Assembly (NCBI GenBank): GCA_017849435.1
Contig: JAFIGY010000015.1
Span: 62,001-126,000, forward strand
Origin: Chitinophaga niabensis
GTDB taxonomy: Bacteria; Bacteroidota; Bacteroidia; Chitinophagales; Chitinophagaceae
Direction: 5' to 3'
DNA: 64,000 nt
Position numbers and translations under genes: made by a program. Shown here in pieces: positions 16,735 to 24,556 of this stretch (position 1 is the stretch's first letter; each line of letters opens with the position of its first letter). Below the pieces are notes generated by a model, which was not told the DNA's origin, did not search any database, and worked only from the letters and a program-made list of their open reading frames with translations.

Positions 16735-17408
16735 TGCGCTGCTTTATACTGTGTAATAAAATCCTGCACATCCATCGCATCCTCCAGTTTGAACGCACCA
16801 ATGCGGGTGCGGCAAAGACTGCTCAGGTAAGCACCACAACCCACGGCCGCGCCGAAGTCGTTGGCCAGCGAACGGATATAAGTGCCCGTACTGCATTGTA
16901 CTTTGAAATGCACCACCGGCAACGCCACTTCTGTGATCTCGAAAGCATAAATCACGATATTCCGCGGTTCCACTTTTACTTCCACACCTTTACGGGCCAG
17001 ATGATAGATCGGTTTGCCGTTCTGTTTGATGGCGGAATGAATAGGCGGTAATTGCTGCAGTTCGCCGGTGAACCGGCCGGCGATTTCCTGGAGCGCAGCT
17101 TTATCCAGCTCCGGCACGGGTTTGTGATCCTGCGGTTCGGATTCGAGATCGTAGGTAGGAGTAGTGGCGCCGAGGGTGAAGGAACCGGTATATTCCTTTT
17201 CCTGCGCCTGATATTCATTGATCTTTTTGGTCATTTTACCGGTGCAGCAGATGAGGAGGCCGGTGGCCAGGGGGTCCAGCGTACCGGCATGGCCGATCTT
17301 GGCCCTGGTGGTGTTCCTGATCTTGCGCACAACGTCAAAGGAAGTCCAGTTCAACGGCTTGTTGATCAACAGCACAGCGCCTTCCTGGTAATTTTGTAAT
17401 ACGGACAT
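16722..17408 (-). CDS. truB: tRNA pseudouridine-55 synthase
   Basis: 228 residues from the ATG at 17408; a further upstream ATG at 17426 would include the promoter box. TruB makes pseudouridine 55 in the T-loop of tRNAs. The catalytic motif GHAGTLDPLATGLL carries Asp45; LLINKPLNWTSFDVV starts the family domain, and QLPPIHSAIKQNGKPIYHLARKG and CSTGTYIRSLANDFG are also typical. It is shorter than E. coli TruB, lacking part of the C-terminal PUA region, as usual in this phylum. The start codon is 5 bases after a perfect -7 box. Confidence 0.94.
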   Translation of the reverse strand: MSVLQNYQEGAVLLINKPLNWTSFDVVRKIRNTTRAKIGHAGTLDPLATGLLICCTGKMTKKINEYQAQEKEYTGSFTLGATTPTYDLESEPQDHKPVPELDKAALQEIAGRFTGELQQLPPIHSAIKQNGKPIYHLARKGVEVKVEPRNIVIYAFEITEVALPVVHFKVQCSTGTYIRSLANDFGAAVGCGAYLSSLCRTRIGAFKLEDAMDVQDFITQYKAAHQNG

Positions 17409-17412
17409 CTTG

Positions 17413-17420
17413 CAAAGGTA
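17413..17420 (-). promoter_or_regulatory. -7 box of truB, predicted leaderless
   Basis: TACCTTTG on the minus strand, exact consensus; the A of the ATG (17408) is 5 bases after its last G. No TTTG is seen at the ideal -33 spacing. Confidence 0.5.
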
Positions 17421-17508
17421 ATTCAATTTTGAAAAGCTGATGGGTAATCAGCCGCAGAAGTGAGTGACACAACAGCGGCCGGGCGATTTGCCGCGGCCCG
17501 TTCCACAA

Positions 17509-18645
17509 TCATTTTTTTCGTTTAGCCATGATCGTTATCATCAGTCCCATGATGGCGATGATGGCGAAAGACACCCGTAAGCCCGATGCCTGCGCAATGA
17601 AACCGATCAGCGGCGGACCGCTCAGGAAGCCGAGGAATCCCACGGTGCTCACGGCCGCCAGCGCCACACCGGGAGACATGGTAGTGCTTCTTCCGGCTTC
17701 GCTGTACACCAGGGGAATGACCGTGGCTATGCCCAGCCCTACGAGGAAAAACCCTGCTGCCGCCCAGGAAGCCACCGGCAGCAGTACAGCGAGCAGGAGT
17801 CCGGATGCGGCCAGTACACCGCTGCCGGCCAGCATCCCGCGAATGCCGTAACGCCGCGTGAGCCAGTCGCCGTTAAGACGCCCGAAAGTAGTGGCCAGCG
17901 TAAAGGCGGTATATCCCAGCGTTACCTGTCCCGCCGGCGCCTGCACCACTTTTGCGAAGTACACCCCGCTCCAGTCGTACATCGTGCCTTCGCAGATCAT
18001 ACAGCAGAAGGCGATGATACCAAGACTGATCAACGCTTTATCCGGTTTCACGAAAAAAGGCTGCCGTTCCGATTTCACGCCTTCCTGTCGCAACGTGCGC
18101 CGGAAGCTGAGGAAAATGATCACATAGGAGATCATCATCACGTACAGGAAATGTTCTTCCGGCGGTATTTGCAGGTTCACCATCAGTGTACCGATGCCTG
18201 CTCCTGTAAGTCCCGCCAGGCTCCAGATGGCGTGGAAAGACGACATGATCGTTCTTCCGAAAAGCATTTCCACGTTCACGGCCTGCGTATTCACAGAAAT
18301 GTTTCCCAGGTTGCCGATGATGCCGAAGCAAAACAGCGTGGCGCCCAGAATCCAGGGAGTTGCGGCGGTGCCGACCAGCACGAGGCAGACCGGATAGAGG
18401 ATGGCGGCGGTGATCAGTACCGGTCTGCTGCCGATGCGCGTGATCAGCCACCCGGAAAGCGGAAGGGATGTGAGTGCGCCGATGGGAATGCAGAGCAAAA
18501 GGCTGCCCAATGCGGCTTCATTCAGTTGCAGTTTTGCCTGTATGGCCGGAATACGTGAAGCCCAGCTGGCGAAGCAAAGGCCGTTCAGGAAAAAGAAGGA
18601 GGCTACGGCCACGCGGGCCTGCCATTTATCGGGAATCGTTCGCAT
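17509..18645 (-). CDS. MFS transporter
   Basis: 378 residues with about 12 hydrophobic segments. The N-terminal half has the pattern FFLNGLCFASWASRIPAIQ that is typical of a group of bacterial MFS proteins of unknown substrate (FucP/YbjJ-like), and a conserved loop with RIGSRPVL. It sits 4 bases downstream of the nitronate monooxygenase-like gene and is probably in one operon with that gene and ribE. There is no direct hint of the substrate. Confidence 0.85.
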   Translation of the reverse strand: MRTIPDKWQARVAVASFFFLNGLCFASWASRIPAIQAKLQLNEAALGSLLLCIPIGALTSLPLSGWLITRIGSRPVLITAAILYPVCLVLVGTAATPWILGATLFCFGIIGNLGNISVNTQAVNVEMLFGRTIMSSFHAIWSLAGLTGAGIGTLMVNLQIPPEEHFLYVMMISYVIIFLSFRRTLRQEGVKSERQPFFVKPDKALISLGIIAFCCMICEGTMYDWSGVYFAKVVQAPAGQVTLGYTAFTLATTFGRLNGDWLTRRYGIRGMLAGSGVLAASGLLLAVLLPVASWAAAGFFLVGLGIATVIPLVYSEAGRSTTMSPGVALAAVSTVGFLGFLSGPPLIGFIAQASGLRVSFAIIAIMGLMITIMAKRKK

Positions 18646-18649
18646 GTAT

Positions 18650-19636
18650 TTATCGGAAAGCCAGCAGCGTTTGATCGTATTCGTGTATCAGGCGGGCAAC
18701 GATCTCTTCCACGCTGAGGATATCATCCACCAGTTCCACACTTTGCCCCGCACTCCAGAGATGATTGTAGTTATTAGGTTTGATCGCTCTTTCCAGCTGC
18801 TTCATGCCTTTTATTTGTACAAGCATCTTGAAATACTTGCGGGTGCGTGGATTGCGGGAAAGCCATTTCTCGAAGCGGTTCTGTTTGTAGCCCAGCTTTT
18901 TTGCGGCGGGAGTATTGATAATGTTGCAGGGAGTGCCGGAGAGGCGTTCCGTGAGCACAATATCTTCCATCCCGTATTCGAGGATCGCTTGTTTGTATTC
19001 TTCGCTGACGGTGGCTTCCAGGCAGGCGATGAAGCGGGTGCCCACAGATACTGCGTCCGCACCCAGCACCATGGCGCTGGCCATTTGCTGCCCTGTTGCG
19101 ATGCCGCCCGCCGCCACTACCGGGATGTGGGGGAATGCTTTTTTCAGAGCCGGTACCAGCACGTGCATGGGGTAGGGGCCGGCATGGCCGCCCGCTCCCG
19201 CGCATACGGCAATAAAGCCGTCCGCCCCGTTCCTGGCGGCTTTTTCCGCATGTTCCAGATTGGTTACATCGCAAAGAACTTTGGCGCCATAGCTATGCGC
19301 GGCATCGATCACTTCCCGCGGATTCCCGAGGGAGGTGATGAAGAAAGGTACTTTGGCGTGTACGCAGGTATCCAGGTGTTTTTTATAGAGCGGATTTGTT
19401 TTTTGCACGATCAGGTTCACGCCGTAGGTACCAGTGGATTGCTCCGTTCTGGCTTCGTTGAGCCTTTCCAGGAGGGCGCCCAGCTCGCCTTCCCTGCGGA
19501 AATTGAGGGAAGGGAAGGTACCGGCGATTCCGCTGCGGATGGCAGCTTTCATCATCGGCTCATTGCTCACGAGGAACATGGGCGCCATGATCACCGGGTG
19601 CTGCATGCCAAGGGTTTGGGAGATAGATGGGTTCAA
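18650..19636 (-). CDS. Nitronate monooxygenase-family FMN enzyme
   Basis: 328 residues. TIM-barrel flavoprotein of the 2-nitropropane dioxygenase/nitronate monooxygenase family: HPVIMAPMFLVSNEPM at the N-terminus, the glycine-rich VCAGAGGHAG, VVAAGGIATGQQMA and GADAVSVGTRFIA (phosphate-binding end for FMN). Family members oxidise alkyl nitronates or act as enoyl reductases. The gene's start overlaps the stop of ribE by four bases (ATGA), so the two are translationally coupled; a riboflavin synthase next to an FMN enzyme is a sensible pairing. Confidence 0.88.
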   Translation of the reverse strand: MNPSISQTLGMQHPVIMAPMFLVSNEPMMKAAIRSGIAGTFPSLNFRREGELGALLERLNEARTEQSTGTYGVNLIVQKTNPLYKKHLDTCVHAKVPFFITSLGNPREVIDAAHSYGAKVLCDVTNLEHAEKAARNGADGFIAVCAGAGGHAGPYPMHVLVPALKKAFPHIPVVAAGGIATGQQMASAMVLGADAVSVGTRFIACLEATVSEEYKQAILEYGMEDIVLTERLSGTPCNIINTPAAKKLGYKQNRFEKWLSRNPRTRKYFKMLVQIKGMKQLERAIKPNNYNHLWSAGQSVELVDDILSVEEIVARLIHEYDQTLLAFR

Positions 19637-20232
19637 GATGCCGAAATTTTTGTGCCCAGTTGTCTTGCCACGTATTTCCCCAGAATGTCGAATTCCAGGT
19701 TCACCGTGTCTCCGGGTTGCAGGTATTGGATATTGGTATGTTGATAAGTGTAGGGGATGATAGCCACGGTAAAGGCGTCATCGGTGATATTGAACACGGT
19801 GAGGCTGATACCGTTCATGCTGATAGAGCCTTTCTCCACGATCAGTGGGGCGAATTGCGGCCGGAAGCGGATGCGGTACAACCAGCTGCCGCCTTCTTCC
19901 GTAATGGATTCACAGATGCCGGTTCCATCCACGTGGCCCTGCACCAGGTGCCCGTCCACACGGCTGTTGAGCAGCATGGACCTTTCCAGGTTCAGGGACT
20001 GCCCGGGCTGAATGGTGCCGAGATTTGATTTCTCGAGCGTTTCCGCGATCGCTATGGCTTTGTAACTTTGGCCCTCTACAGCAGTAACGGTAAGGCAAAC
20101 GCCGTTATGGGAAACGCTCTGGTCTATTTTCAGTTCCGGCGCTATAGCTGCCTGTACGGTGATTTCCATATTCCCGCCTTCCTGCACGGTGGAGGTGACC
20201 GTGCCCATTGTTTCTATGATTCCGGTGAACAT
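19633..20232 (-). CDS. ribE: Riboflavin synthase, alpha chain
   Basis: 199 residues made of two lumazine-binding repeats. The start MFTGIIETMGTV is the family signature; SVSHNGVCLTV and the second-repeat equivalents HLVQGHVDGTG and KGSISMNGISLTV are present. It dismutates two 6,7-dimethyl-8-ribityllumazine molecules to riboflavin. It heads an operon with the nitronate monooxygenase-like gene and the MFS transporter, reading away from rpsU. Confidence 0.95.
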   Translation of the reverse strand: MFTGIIETMGTVTSTVQEGGNMEITVQAAIAPELKIDQSVSHNGVCLTVTAVEGQSYKAIAIAETLEKSNLGTIQPGQSLNLERSMLLNSRVDGHLVQGHVDGTGICESITEEGGSWLYRIRFRPQFAPLIVEKGSISMNGISLTVFNITDDAFTVAIIPYTYQHTNIQYLQPGDTVNLEFDILGKYVARQLGTKISAS

Positions 20233-20254
20233 AATTCGTCTGGCTTTTGGCCTC

Positions 20255-20262
20255 CAAAGTTA
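20255..20262 (-). promoter_or_regulatory. -7 box of the ribE operon
   Basis: TAACTTTG on the minus strand (exact TAnnTTTG), 22 bases before the ribE start. No clear -33 element. Confidence 0.45.
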
Positions 20263-20288
20263 GTCAATGTTTAAGACCGTGAATAAGT

Positions 20289-20340
20289 TTTGGAAATAGA
20301 AATATTTGGTTTATCTTTGCCGTCCGTAAAAATAAAGGAG
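20289..20340 (+). promoter_or_regulatory. rpsU promoter and Shine-Dalgarno site
   Basis: TTTG at 20289-20292, 19-base spacer, TATCTTTG at 20312-20319, then AAGGAG at 20335-20340, four bases before the ATG at 20345. A strong Shine-Dalgarno sequence is exceptional here; other genes in the window have A-rich leaders instead. Confidence 0.8.
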
Positions 20341-20344
20341 AAAT

Positions 20345-20542
20345 ATGTTAATTATCGATTCCAAAGATTGCGAAAACATCGACAAAGCGCTCAAAAAATA
20401 TAAAAAGAAATTCGAGAAAGCGAAGATCCTGTTGCAACTGAGAGCGCGTCAGTCATTTACGAAGCCGTCTATCCGTCGTCGTACGCAAGTACTGAAAGCT
20501 GTTTACAAACAGCAGATGGCATCCGGTAAGTTCGAAGCGTAA
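20345..20542 (+). CDS. rpsU: 30S ribosomal protein bS21
   Basis: 65 residues, highly basic, with the family pattern IDSKDCENIDKALKKYKKKFEKA and FTKPSIRRRTQVL. bS21 sits on the platform of the small subunit near the 3' end of 16S rRNA. In Bacteroidota, bS21 together with bS18 and bS6 helps hide the anti-Shine-Dalgarno sequence, and in Flavobacterium an SD-dependent rpsU is thought to sense bS21 shortage. The SD site here fits that model. The gene starts the rpsU - recombinase - hpf - tRNA - tuf series. Confidence 0.95.
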   Translation: MLIIDSKDCENIDKALKKYKKKFEKAKILLQLRARQSFTKPSIRRRTQVLKAVYKQQMASGKFEA

Positions 20543-20630
20543 TTTCGATCTGAATTAAATCCTCATACATAAAATTGATGATTGTAAGGTTTTTGATAAC
20601 TTTACAGTCATCAATTTTTTTGTGTTGGGT

Positions 20631-21602
20631 ATGAAAGAAGCACCGCTGTTTGTTTTGCCTCCTTTGGCGGAGGAGTTCCTGGCTTACCTGGCCGGGGAGA
20701 AGCGCAAATCCCCGCTTACTGTCACTTCTTACCGGGTGGACCTGACCCAGTTTTTCCGGTACCTCGAGGATGTTTACGATGGAATGCCTCTGCAACAGGT
20801 GAACGCCCTGATCATTCAGTCGTGGCTCGTCACCGGTTTGTCCGGAAGGCTGCAGTCCGGAAATGGCAAAAAGGAGAAAGTTTCGCCCGCTACGGTGCGG
20901 CACAAGATTTCCTGTCTGAAATCATTTTTCAAATATGCCGTAAGGAAAAGAGCGGTGGAACAAAGCCCTATGTCAAAGGTCGTAAGTCCCAAAATGCGTC
21001 CGCGTTTGCCGGTATTTGTGGAAGAGGAAGGGATGCAACTGCTGGAGCAGAATGCAGTAGCGGGGCAGCCCGTTTTCGGGGATGATTTTGCCGGTGCTAC
21101 GGAAGCGTTGGTGATCGGGTTGCTGTACCAGACGGGTATCCGCCGGATCGAGCTGCGGGATTTGACGATGCGCCGGGTGGATGTCAGTAATGCGCAGATC
21201 AAAGTGATGGGGAAGGGAGGGAAAGAGCGTATCATTCCCCTGAGTGCGCATCTGCTGGAGGAGATTAAGGTTTATAACGAGCGTAAGCGGCAGGAGTTCG
21301 GAGATCCCGTGTTGCTGGACGGGGATGCGCCGTTGCTGTTGACTGCCAAAGGGGAGAGATTTTCGGAGCAGAGCTTGTACAGAATTGTGCGGAAGTCACT
21401 GGCCCGGGTCACCACGATACAAAAAAAGAGTCCGCACGTATTGCGGCATACTTTCGCCACGCACCTCGTGAACAATGGGGCTGATCTGAATGCGGTGAAG
21501 GATTTACTGGGTCATGCCAGTCTTGCTTCCACCCAGGTATACACGCACAACACCATCGAAAGTCTGAAAAAGGCGTACAAGCAGGCGCATCCCAAGGCCT
21601 GA
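20631..21602 (+). CDS. xerC: Tyrosine recombinase, XerC/XerD type
   Basis: 323 residues from ATG 20631 (an in-frame GTG at 20622 is possible). The N-terminal SAM-like core-binding domain (about 10-110) is followed by the catalytic domain with the full set of active-site residues: Arg171 in TGIRRIEL, Lys195 in GKGGKER, His269 and Arg272 in HVLRHTFATHL, His295 in LGHASLAS and the nucleophile Tyr304 in VYTH. It most likely resolves chromosome dimers at dif. The position between rpsU and hpf is the common one for this enzyme in Bacteroidota and argues for a housekeeping role, not a mobile element. Confidence 0.9.
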   Translation: MKEAPLFVLPPLAEEFLAYLAGEKRKSPLTVTSYRVDLTQFFRYLEDVYDGMPLQQVNALIIQSWLVTGLSGRLQSGNGKKEKVSPATVRHKISCLKSFFKYAVRKRAVEQSPMSKVVSPKMRPRLPVFVEEEGMQLLEQNAVAGQPVFGDDFAGATEALVIGLLYQTGIRRIELRDLTMRRVDVSNAQIKVMGKGGKERIIPLSAHLLEEIKVYNERKRQEFGDPVLLDGDAPLLLTAKGERFSEQSLYRIVRKSLARVTTIQKKSPHVLRHTFATHLVNNGADLNAVKDLLGHASLASTQVYTHNTIESLKKAYKQAHPKA

Positions 21603-21857
21603 GTTCTTATCAATTTTTATATTGACAAACCGGCCGGCTGATGAAAAACAGCGGATCGGGTGAGGTATGTCAGGAATTGCGCGCGGGATAAGGGCTAACA
21701 TTGCTAAAGTTGATTTTAACAAAATTTTTAGGCAGGAAAATGGAATAAGATAGAAAGTTCAGTAAATTAGTAATACGGTTCTTTACATAAAAAAATAGCC
21801 TATGAAAAGATGATTACACCTTTGAAATTAGATTGTTAAATGTTAAATTTTAGTGCT

Positions 21858-22157
21858 ATGAATGTTCAAATCCAAACTGTGCGTTTTGATGCTGACGCCA
21901 AACTCATTGATCATGTCAACAGAAGAATTCAGAAGCTCTCCACGTTTTATGACCGTATTGTGAATGTAGAAGTGTTCCTGAAGCTGGATCAGTTAGCCCA
22001 TCAGGTAAAGGATAAGATCGCTGAAATTAAAGTACATGTACCCCGTCACGATTTCTTTGTAAAGCATGAGTCCAAGTCCTTCGAAGAGTCCTTCGATCTT
22101 GCATTTGATTCGCTTGTAACCCAGATCAAGCGCCAGAAGGAGAAGAATTTATATTAA
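21858..22157 (+). CDS. hpf: Ribosome hibernation promoting factor (short HPF/RaiA family)
   Basis: 99 residues from the ATG at 21858; the codon at 21840 gives six extra N-terminal residues and is less likely. The fold is shown by VQIQTVRFDADAKLIDHVNRRIQKL at the N-terminus and FDLAFDSLVTQIKRQKEK at the C-terminus. It binds the 30S A/P site region and silences ribosomes in stationary phase. Only the short form without the dimerising C-terminal domain is present. It lies 256 bases after the recombinase and just upstream of the tRNA/tuf operon. Confidence 0.9.
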   Translation: MNVQIQTVRFDADAKLIDHVNRRIQKLSTFYDRIVNVEVFLKLDQLAHQVKDKIAEIKVHVPRHDFFVKHESKSFEESFDLAFDSLVTQIKRQKEKNLY

Positions 22158-22171
22158 TTTTTCAAAAATAT

Positions 22172-22202
22172 TTTGGAATTAATTTTCTCTTTACTACCTT
22201 TG
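22172..22202 (+). promoter_or_regulatory. Promoter of the tRNA-tuf operon
   Basis: TTTG at 22172-22175, 19-base spacer, TACCTTTG at 22195-22202 (both exact). It should start transcription near 22206, about 180 bases before tRNA-Thr. Confidence 0.75.
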
Positions 22203-22241
22203 CCATCCCGATTCAAAAAGGGATCGGCGAGGGTAGTAAAG
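22189..22241 (+). repeat. Inverted repeat across the tRNA-operon promoter and start
   Basis: CTTTACTACC (22189-22198) and GGTAGTAAAG (22232-22241) are exact reverse complements; inside them ATCCC/GGGAT pairs again. The left arm overlaps the -7 box. Confidence 0.7.
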
Positions 22242-22387
22242 TTCTTTACTGTAGGGCATTTAAGCCGAATGGATCAGGTGATCGATTTCACCCGGAAGCG
22301 GAAAAAAATATTTGTTTCTTCGAAACTAAACCACTTATTTTGCGCTTCATTTTTTCACGGTGTGTGAATCTTTTTCTTGACATAATT

Positions 22388-22461
22388 GCCAGCATAGCTC
22401 AGTTGGCCAGAGCTACTGATTTGTAATCAGTGGGTCGGGGGTTCGAATCCCTCTGCTGGCT
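22388..22461 (+). tRNA. tRNA-Thr (anticodon TGT)
   Basis: Acceptor GCCAGCA pairs with TGCTGGC at the 3' end; anticodon loop TTTGTAA in stem ACTGA/TCAGT gives TGT; T-loop TTCGAAT is canonical. CCA is not encoded. First of four tRNAs ahead of tuf. Confidence 0.95.
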
Positions 22462-22501
22462 CGAGAGAGCTTCGGGATGATCCGGGCGATGTTTTTAGTA
22501 G

Positions 22502-22584
22502 GGGCAGATTCCAGAGCGGCCAAATGGGGCGGACTGTAAATCCGCTGTCTTTCGACTTCACAGGTTCGAATCCTGTTCTGCCCA
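22502..22584 (+). tRNA. tRNA-Tyr (anticodon GTA)
   Basis: 83-base class II tRNA: acceptor GGGCAGA/TCTGCCC, anticodon loop CTGTAAA in stem GCGGA/TCCGC, long variable arm (GTCTTTCGACTT) and T-loop TTCGAAT. Confidence 0.95.
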
Positions 22585-22593
22585 CGGAATTAA

Positions 22594-22680
22594 ATGGTTG
22601 CGAATTGTCCGTTACCAATTGCGATTCAACGGAAATGTTCAGTCAGATCGTAATTTGTAATTGACAATTCGTAATTGAAC
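22594..22680 (+). repeat. AT-rich inverted repeat between tRNA-Tyr and tRNA-Gly
   Basis: GCGAATTGTC near the left end is the near-exact reverse complement of GACAATTCGT at the right; further AATTGCGA/CGTAATT copies lie between. It resembles the small palindromic AATTCGTAATT-type elements seen in intergenic DNA of this phylum. Confidence 0.5.
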
Positions 22681-22682
22681 AT

Positions 22683-22755
22683 GCGGGAGTAGCTCAGTTG
22701 GTAGAGCGACAGCCTTCCAAGCTGTAGGTCGCGGGTTCGAACCTCGTCTCCCGCT
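22683..22755 (+). tRNA. tRNA-Gly (anticodon TCC)
   Basis: Acceptor GCGGGAG/CTCCCGC, anticodon loop CTTCCAA in stem ACAGC/GCTGT, T-loop TTCGAAC. CCA not encoded. Confidence 0.95.
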
Positions 22756-22767
22756 CAGTGTACCACT

Positions 22768-22839
<72 letters not shown>

Positions 22840-22871
22840 CAAGGAGTTTCAACAGCTCTGATTTTTAATCG

Positions 22872-22928
22872 TTTCGGATGCAAGGTACCGGATGTCCTGC
22901 GGGAAAGTCGGGGGCCCGGTATCCGAAA
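22872..22928 (+). promoter_or_regulatory. Long bulged hairpin in the tuf leader
   Basis: TTTCGGA plus TACCGG (22872-22878, 22886-22891) pair with CCGGTA plus TCCGAAA (22916-22928): 13 pairs with one 7-base bulge and a G-rich 24-base loop. It stands just before the tRNA-like element. Confidence 0.55.
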
Positions 22929-22943
22929 TTTGAAGTTTAACTA

Positions 22944-23013
22944 AGCTAATAAGCTCGATGGATGAGCGTTCCGTACAAGCGGGAAGGACGGGTTCAATCC
23001 CTGTAATTAGCTC
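22944..23013 (+). other. tRNA-like element upstream of tuf (tRNA remnant or regulatory mimic)
   Basis: The stretch folds as a cloverleaf. Acceptor AGCTAAT (22944-22950) pairs exactly with ATTAGCT (23006-23012); a D-like stem GCTC/GAGC (22953-22956, 22964-22967); an anticodon-like stem TTCC/GGAA (22969-22972, 22982-22985); a T-arm ACGGG-TTCAATC-CCTGT (22988-23004) with a canonical loop. It departs from true tRNAs: A instead of T at position 8, no T33 in the anticodon loop, only two bases in the variable region and one extra base before the 3' acceptor strand. It is either a decayed tRNA or a structured leader element for tuf. Confidence 0.55.
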
Positions 23014-23088
23014 AAGTTTGTTGTGATTTGCTTTTTTAAACAGAACCATACAAAGTAAACTTTACAAACATTTTTAAAAAAAAATACA

Positions 23089-24276
23089 ATGGCAAAAGAA
23101 ACCTTTAAGCGGGATAAACCCCACGTTAACATTGGTACCATCGGTCACGTGGACCACGGTAAAACTACCTTGACTGCTGCCATTACTACAATTCTGGCAA
23201 ACAAGGGCTTGGCTGAGAAGAGAGGATATGATGAAATCGACGCGGCTCCTGAAGAAAAAGAAAGAGGTATTACCATCAATACAGCGCACGTTGAGTATCA
23301 GACAGCAAACCGTCACTACGCTCACGTTGACTGCCCCGGCCACGCTGACTATGTGAAGAACATGATCACTGGTGCTGCTCAGATGGACGGTGCTATCCTG
23401 GTGGTTGCCGCTACTGATGGTCCGATGCCGCAAACGAAAGAGCACATCCTCCTGGCTCGTCAGGTAGGTGTACCCCGTATCGTTGTTTTCATGAACAAAG
23501 TTGACCTGGTAGATGATCCGGAACTGCTGGAACTGGTAGAGATCGAGATCCGCGACCTGCTGTCTTCTTATGGTTTTGACGGCGATAATGTACCCATCAT
23601 CAAGGGTTCTGCAACCGGCGCACTGGCTGGCGACGCAAAATGGGTTTCTGCAATCGACGAACTGATGGATGCTGTTGATACTTACATTCCGATGCCTCCC
23701 CGTCCGGTTGATCAACCGTTCCTGATGTCAGTAGAAGACGTGTTCTCTATCACCGGTCGTGGTACAGTTGCTACCGGTCGTATCGAGCGCGGTCGTATCA
23801 AAGTGGGTGAAAACGTTGAGATCGTAGGTCTGATCCCCGAGTCTCTGAAATCCACCTGTACTGGTGTGGAAATGTTCAAAAAACTGCTGGACGAAGGTGA
23901 AGCAGGTGATAACGCAGGTCTGCTGCTCCGTGGTATTGAAAAGACCCAGATCCGTCGTGGTATGGTAATCTGCCAGCCCGGTTCTATCACTCCGCACACT
24001 GAATTCAAATGCGAAGTATACGTACTGAGCAAAGAAGAAGGTGGTCGTCACACACCGTTCTTCCAGAAATACCGTCCTCAGTTCTACTTCCGTACTACGG
24101 ACGTAACTGGTGAGGTTGAACTGCCTGCAGGTGTTGAAATGGTAATGCCTGGTGATAACATCAGCCTGACCGTTAAACTGATCGCTCCGATCGCGATGGA
24201 AAAAGGTCTGAAATTCGCTATCCGCGAAGGTGGCCGTACCGTAGGTGCTGGTCAGGTGACCGAGATCCTGAAATAA
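23089..24276 (+). CDS. tuf: Elongation factor Tu
   Basis: 395 residues. EF-Tu brings aminoacyl-tRNA to the ribosome. G-domain motifs: [10 protein letters not shown] (19-28, P-loop), the switch I region with [20 protein letters not shown], and NKVD; the end VTEILK is typical. The codon choice is visibly biased as expected for a highly expressed gene. It stands alone after four tRNAs, not in an str operon with rpsL/rpsG/fusA, the usual arrangement in Bacteroidota. A 249-base structured leader separates it from tRNA-Thr. Confidence 0.98.
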   Translation: MAKETFKRDKPHVNIGTIGHVDHGKTTLTAAITTILANKGLAEKRGYDEIDAAPEEKERGITINTAHVEYQTANRHYAHVDCPGHADYVKNMITGAAQMDGAILVVAATDGPMPQTKEHILLARQVGVPRIVVFMNKVDLVDDPELLELVEIEIRDLLSSYGFDGDNVPIIKGSATGALAGDAKWVSAIDELMDAVDTYIPMPPRPVDQPFLMSVEDVFSITGRGTVATGRIERGRIKVGENVEIVGLIPESLKSTCTGVEMFKKLLDEGEAGDNAGLLLRGIEKTQIRRGMVICQPGSITPHTEFKCEVYVLSKEEGGRHTPFFQKYRPQFYFRTTDVTGEVELPAGVEMVMPGDNISLTVKLIAPIAMEKGLKFAIREGGRTVGAGQVTEILK

Positions 24277-24298
24277 TCAGACAGATCTGACAAAAAAT

Positions 24299-24377
24299 AA
24301 AAAAGCCATTAGCCAGTAACAGGTAATCCTTAGTAGATTATATTTGCTGGTGGAGAAAGTTACGCTAATGGTTTTTT
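24299..24377 (+). terminator. Terminator between tuf and tRNA-Trp
   Basis: AAAAGCCATTAGC pairs with GCTAATGGTTTTTT; an inner CCAGTAA/TTGCTGG helix closes the long loop. A T-run follows at 24372-24377. Confidence 0.75.
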
Positions 24378-24381
24378 ATAC

Positions 24382-24452
24382 ACGGGTATGGTGCAACGGT
24401 AGCATACGGGTCTCCAAAACCTTTGATCTGGGTTCGAATCCTAGTACCCGTG
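24382..24452 (+). tRNA. tRNA-Trp (anticodon CCA)
   Basis: Acceptor ACGGGTA/TACCCGT, anticodon loop CTCCAAA giving CCA, T-loop TTCGAAT. The anticodon stem has one mismatched outer pair. Located between tuf and secE, its usual place in the phylum. Confidence 0.93.
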
Positions 24453-24462
24453 CTTAAACTTG

Positions 24463-24525
24463 AATTGCCGGAAAGTTAAATTGCCTGCTTTACAGTGAGA
24501 CAGGCAATTTTTCTCCACGGCAATT
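24463..24525 (+). terminator. Nested terminator hairpins after tRNA-Trp
   Basis: AAATTGCCTG (24478-24487) pairs with CAGGCAATTTTT (24501-24512); around it AATTGCCG (24463-24470) pairs with CGGCAATTTTT. Either form carries a T-run, so secE expression must come from read-through or a weak local promoter. Confidence 0.7.
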
Positions 24526-24556
24526 TTTATCGTTCATATCAGGATAATTTATTACC

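Noticed and set aside
18401-19744. A 447-codon open frame on the plus strand opposite the MFS and nitronate monooxygenase genes
   Set aside because: It crosses three well-supported minus-strand genes and has no recognisable protein features.
20631-21602. The tyrosine recombinase as the integrase of a mobile element
   Set aside because: No att repeats or cargo genes are nearby, and the rpsU-recombinase-hpf order is a normal housekeeping arrangement.
22944-23013. Annotating the tuf-leader cloverleaf as a functional tRNA
   Set aside because: It lacks T8, T33 and a normal variable loop, so no reliable anticodon can be assigned.
23050-23088. A separate promoter directly before tuf (TAAACTTT region)
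   Set aside because: The best match misses the consensus at two or more positions; tuf is better explained by read-through from the tRNA operon promoter.
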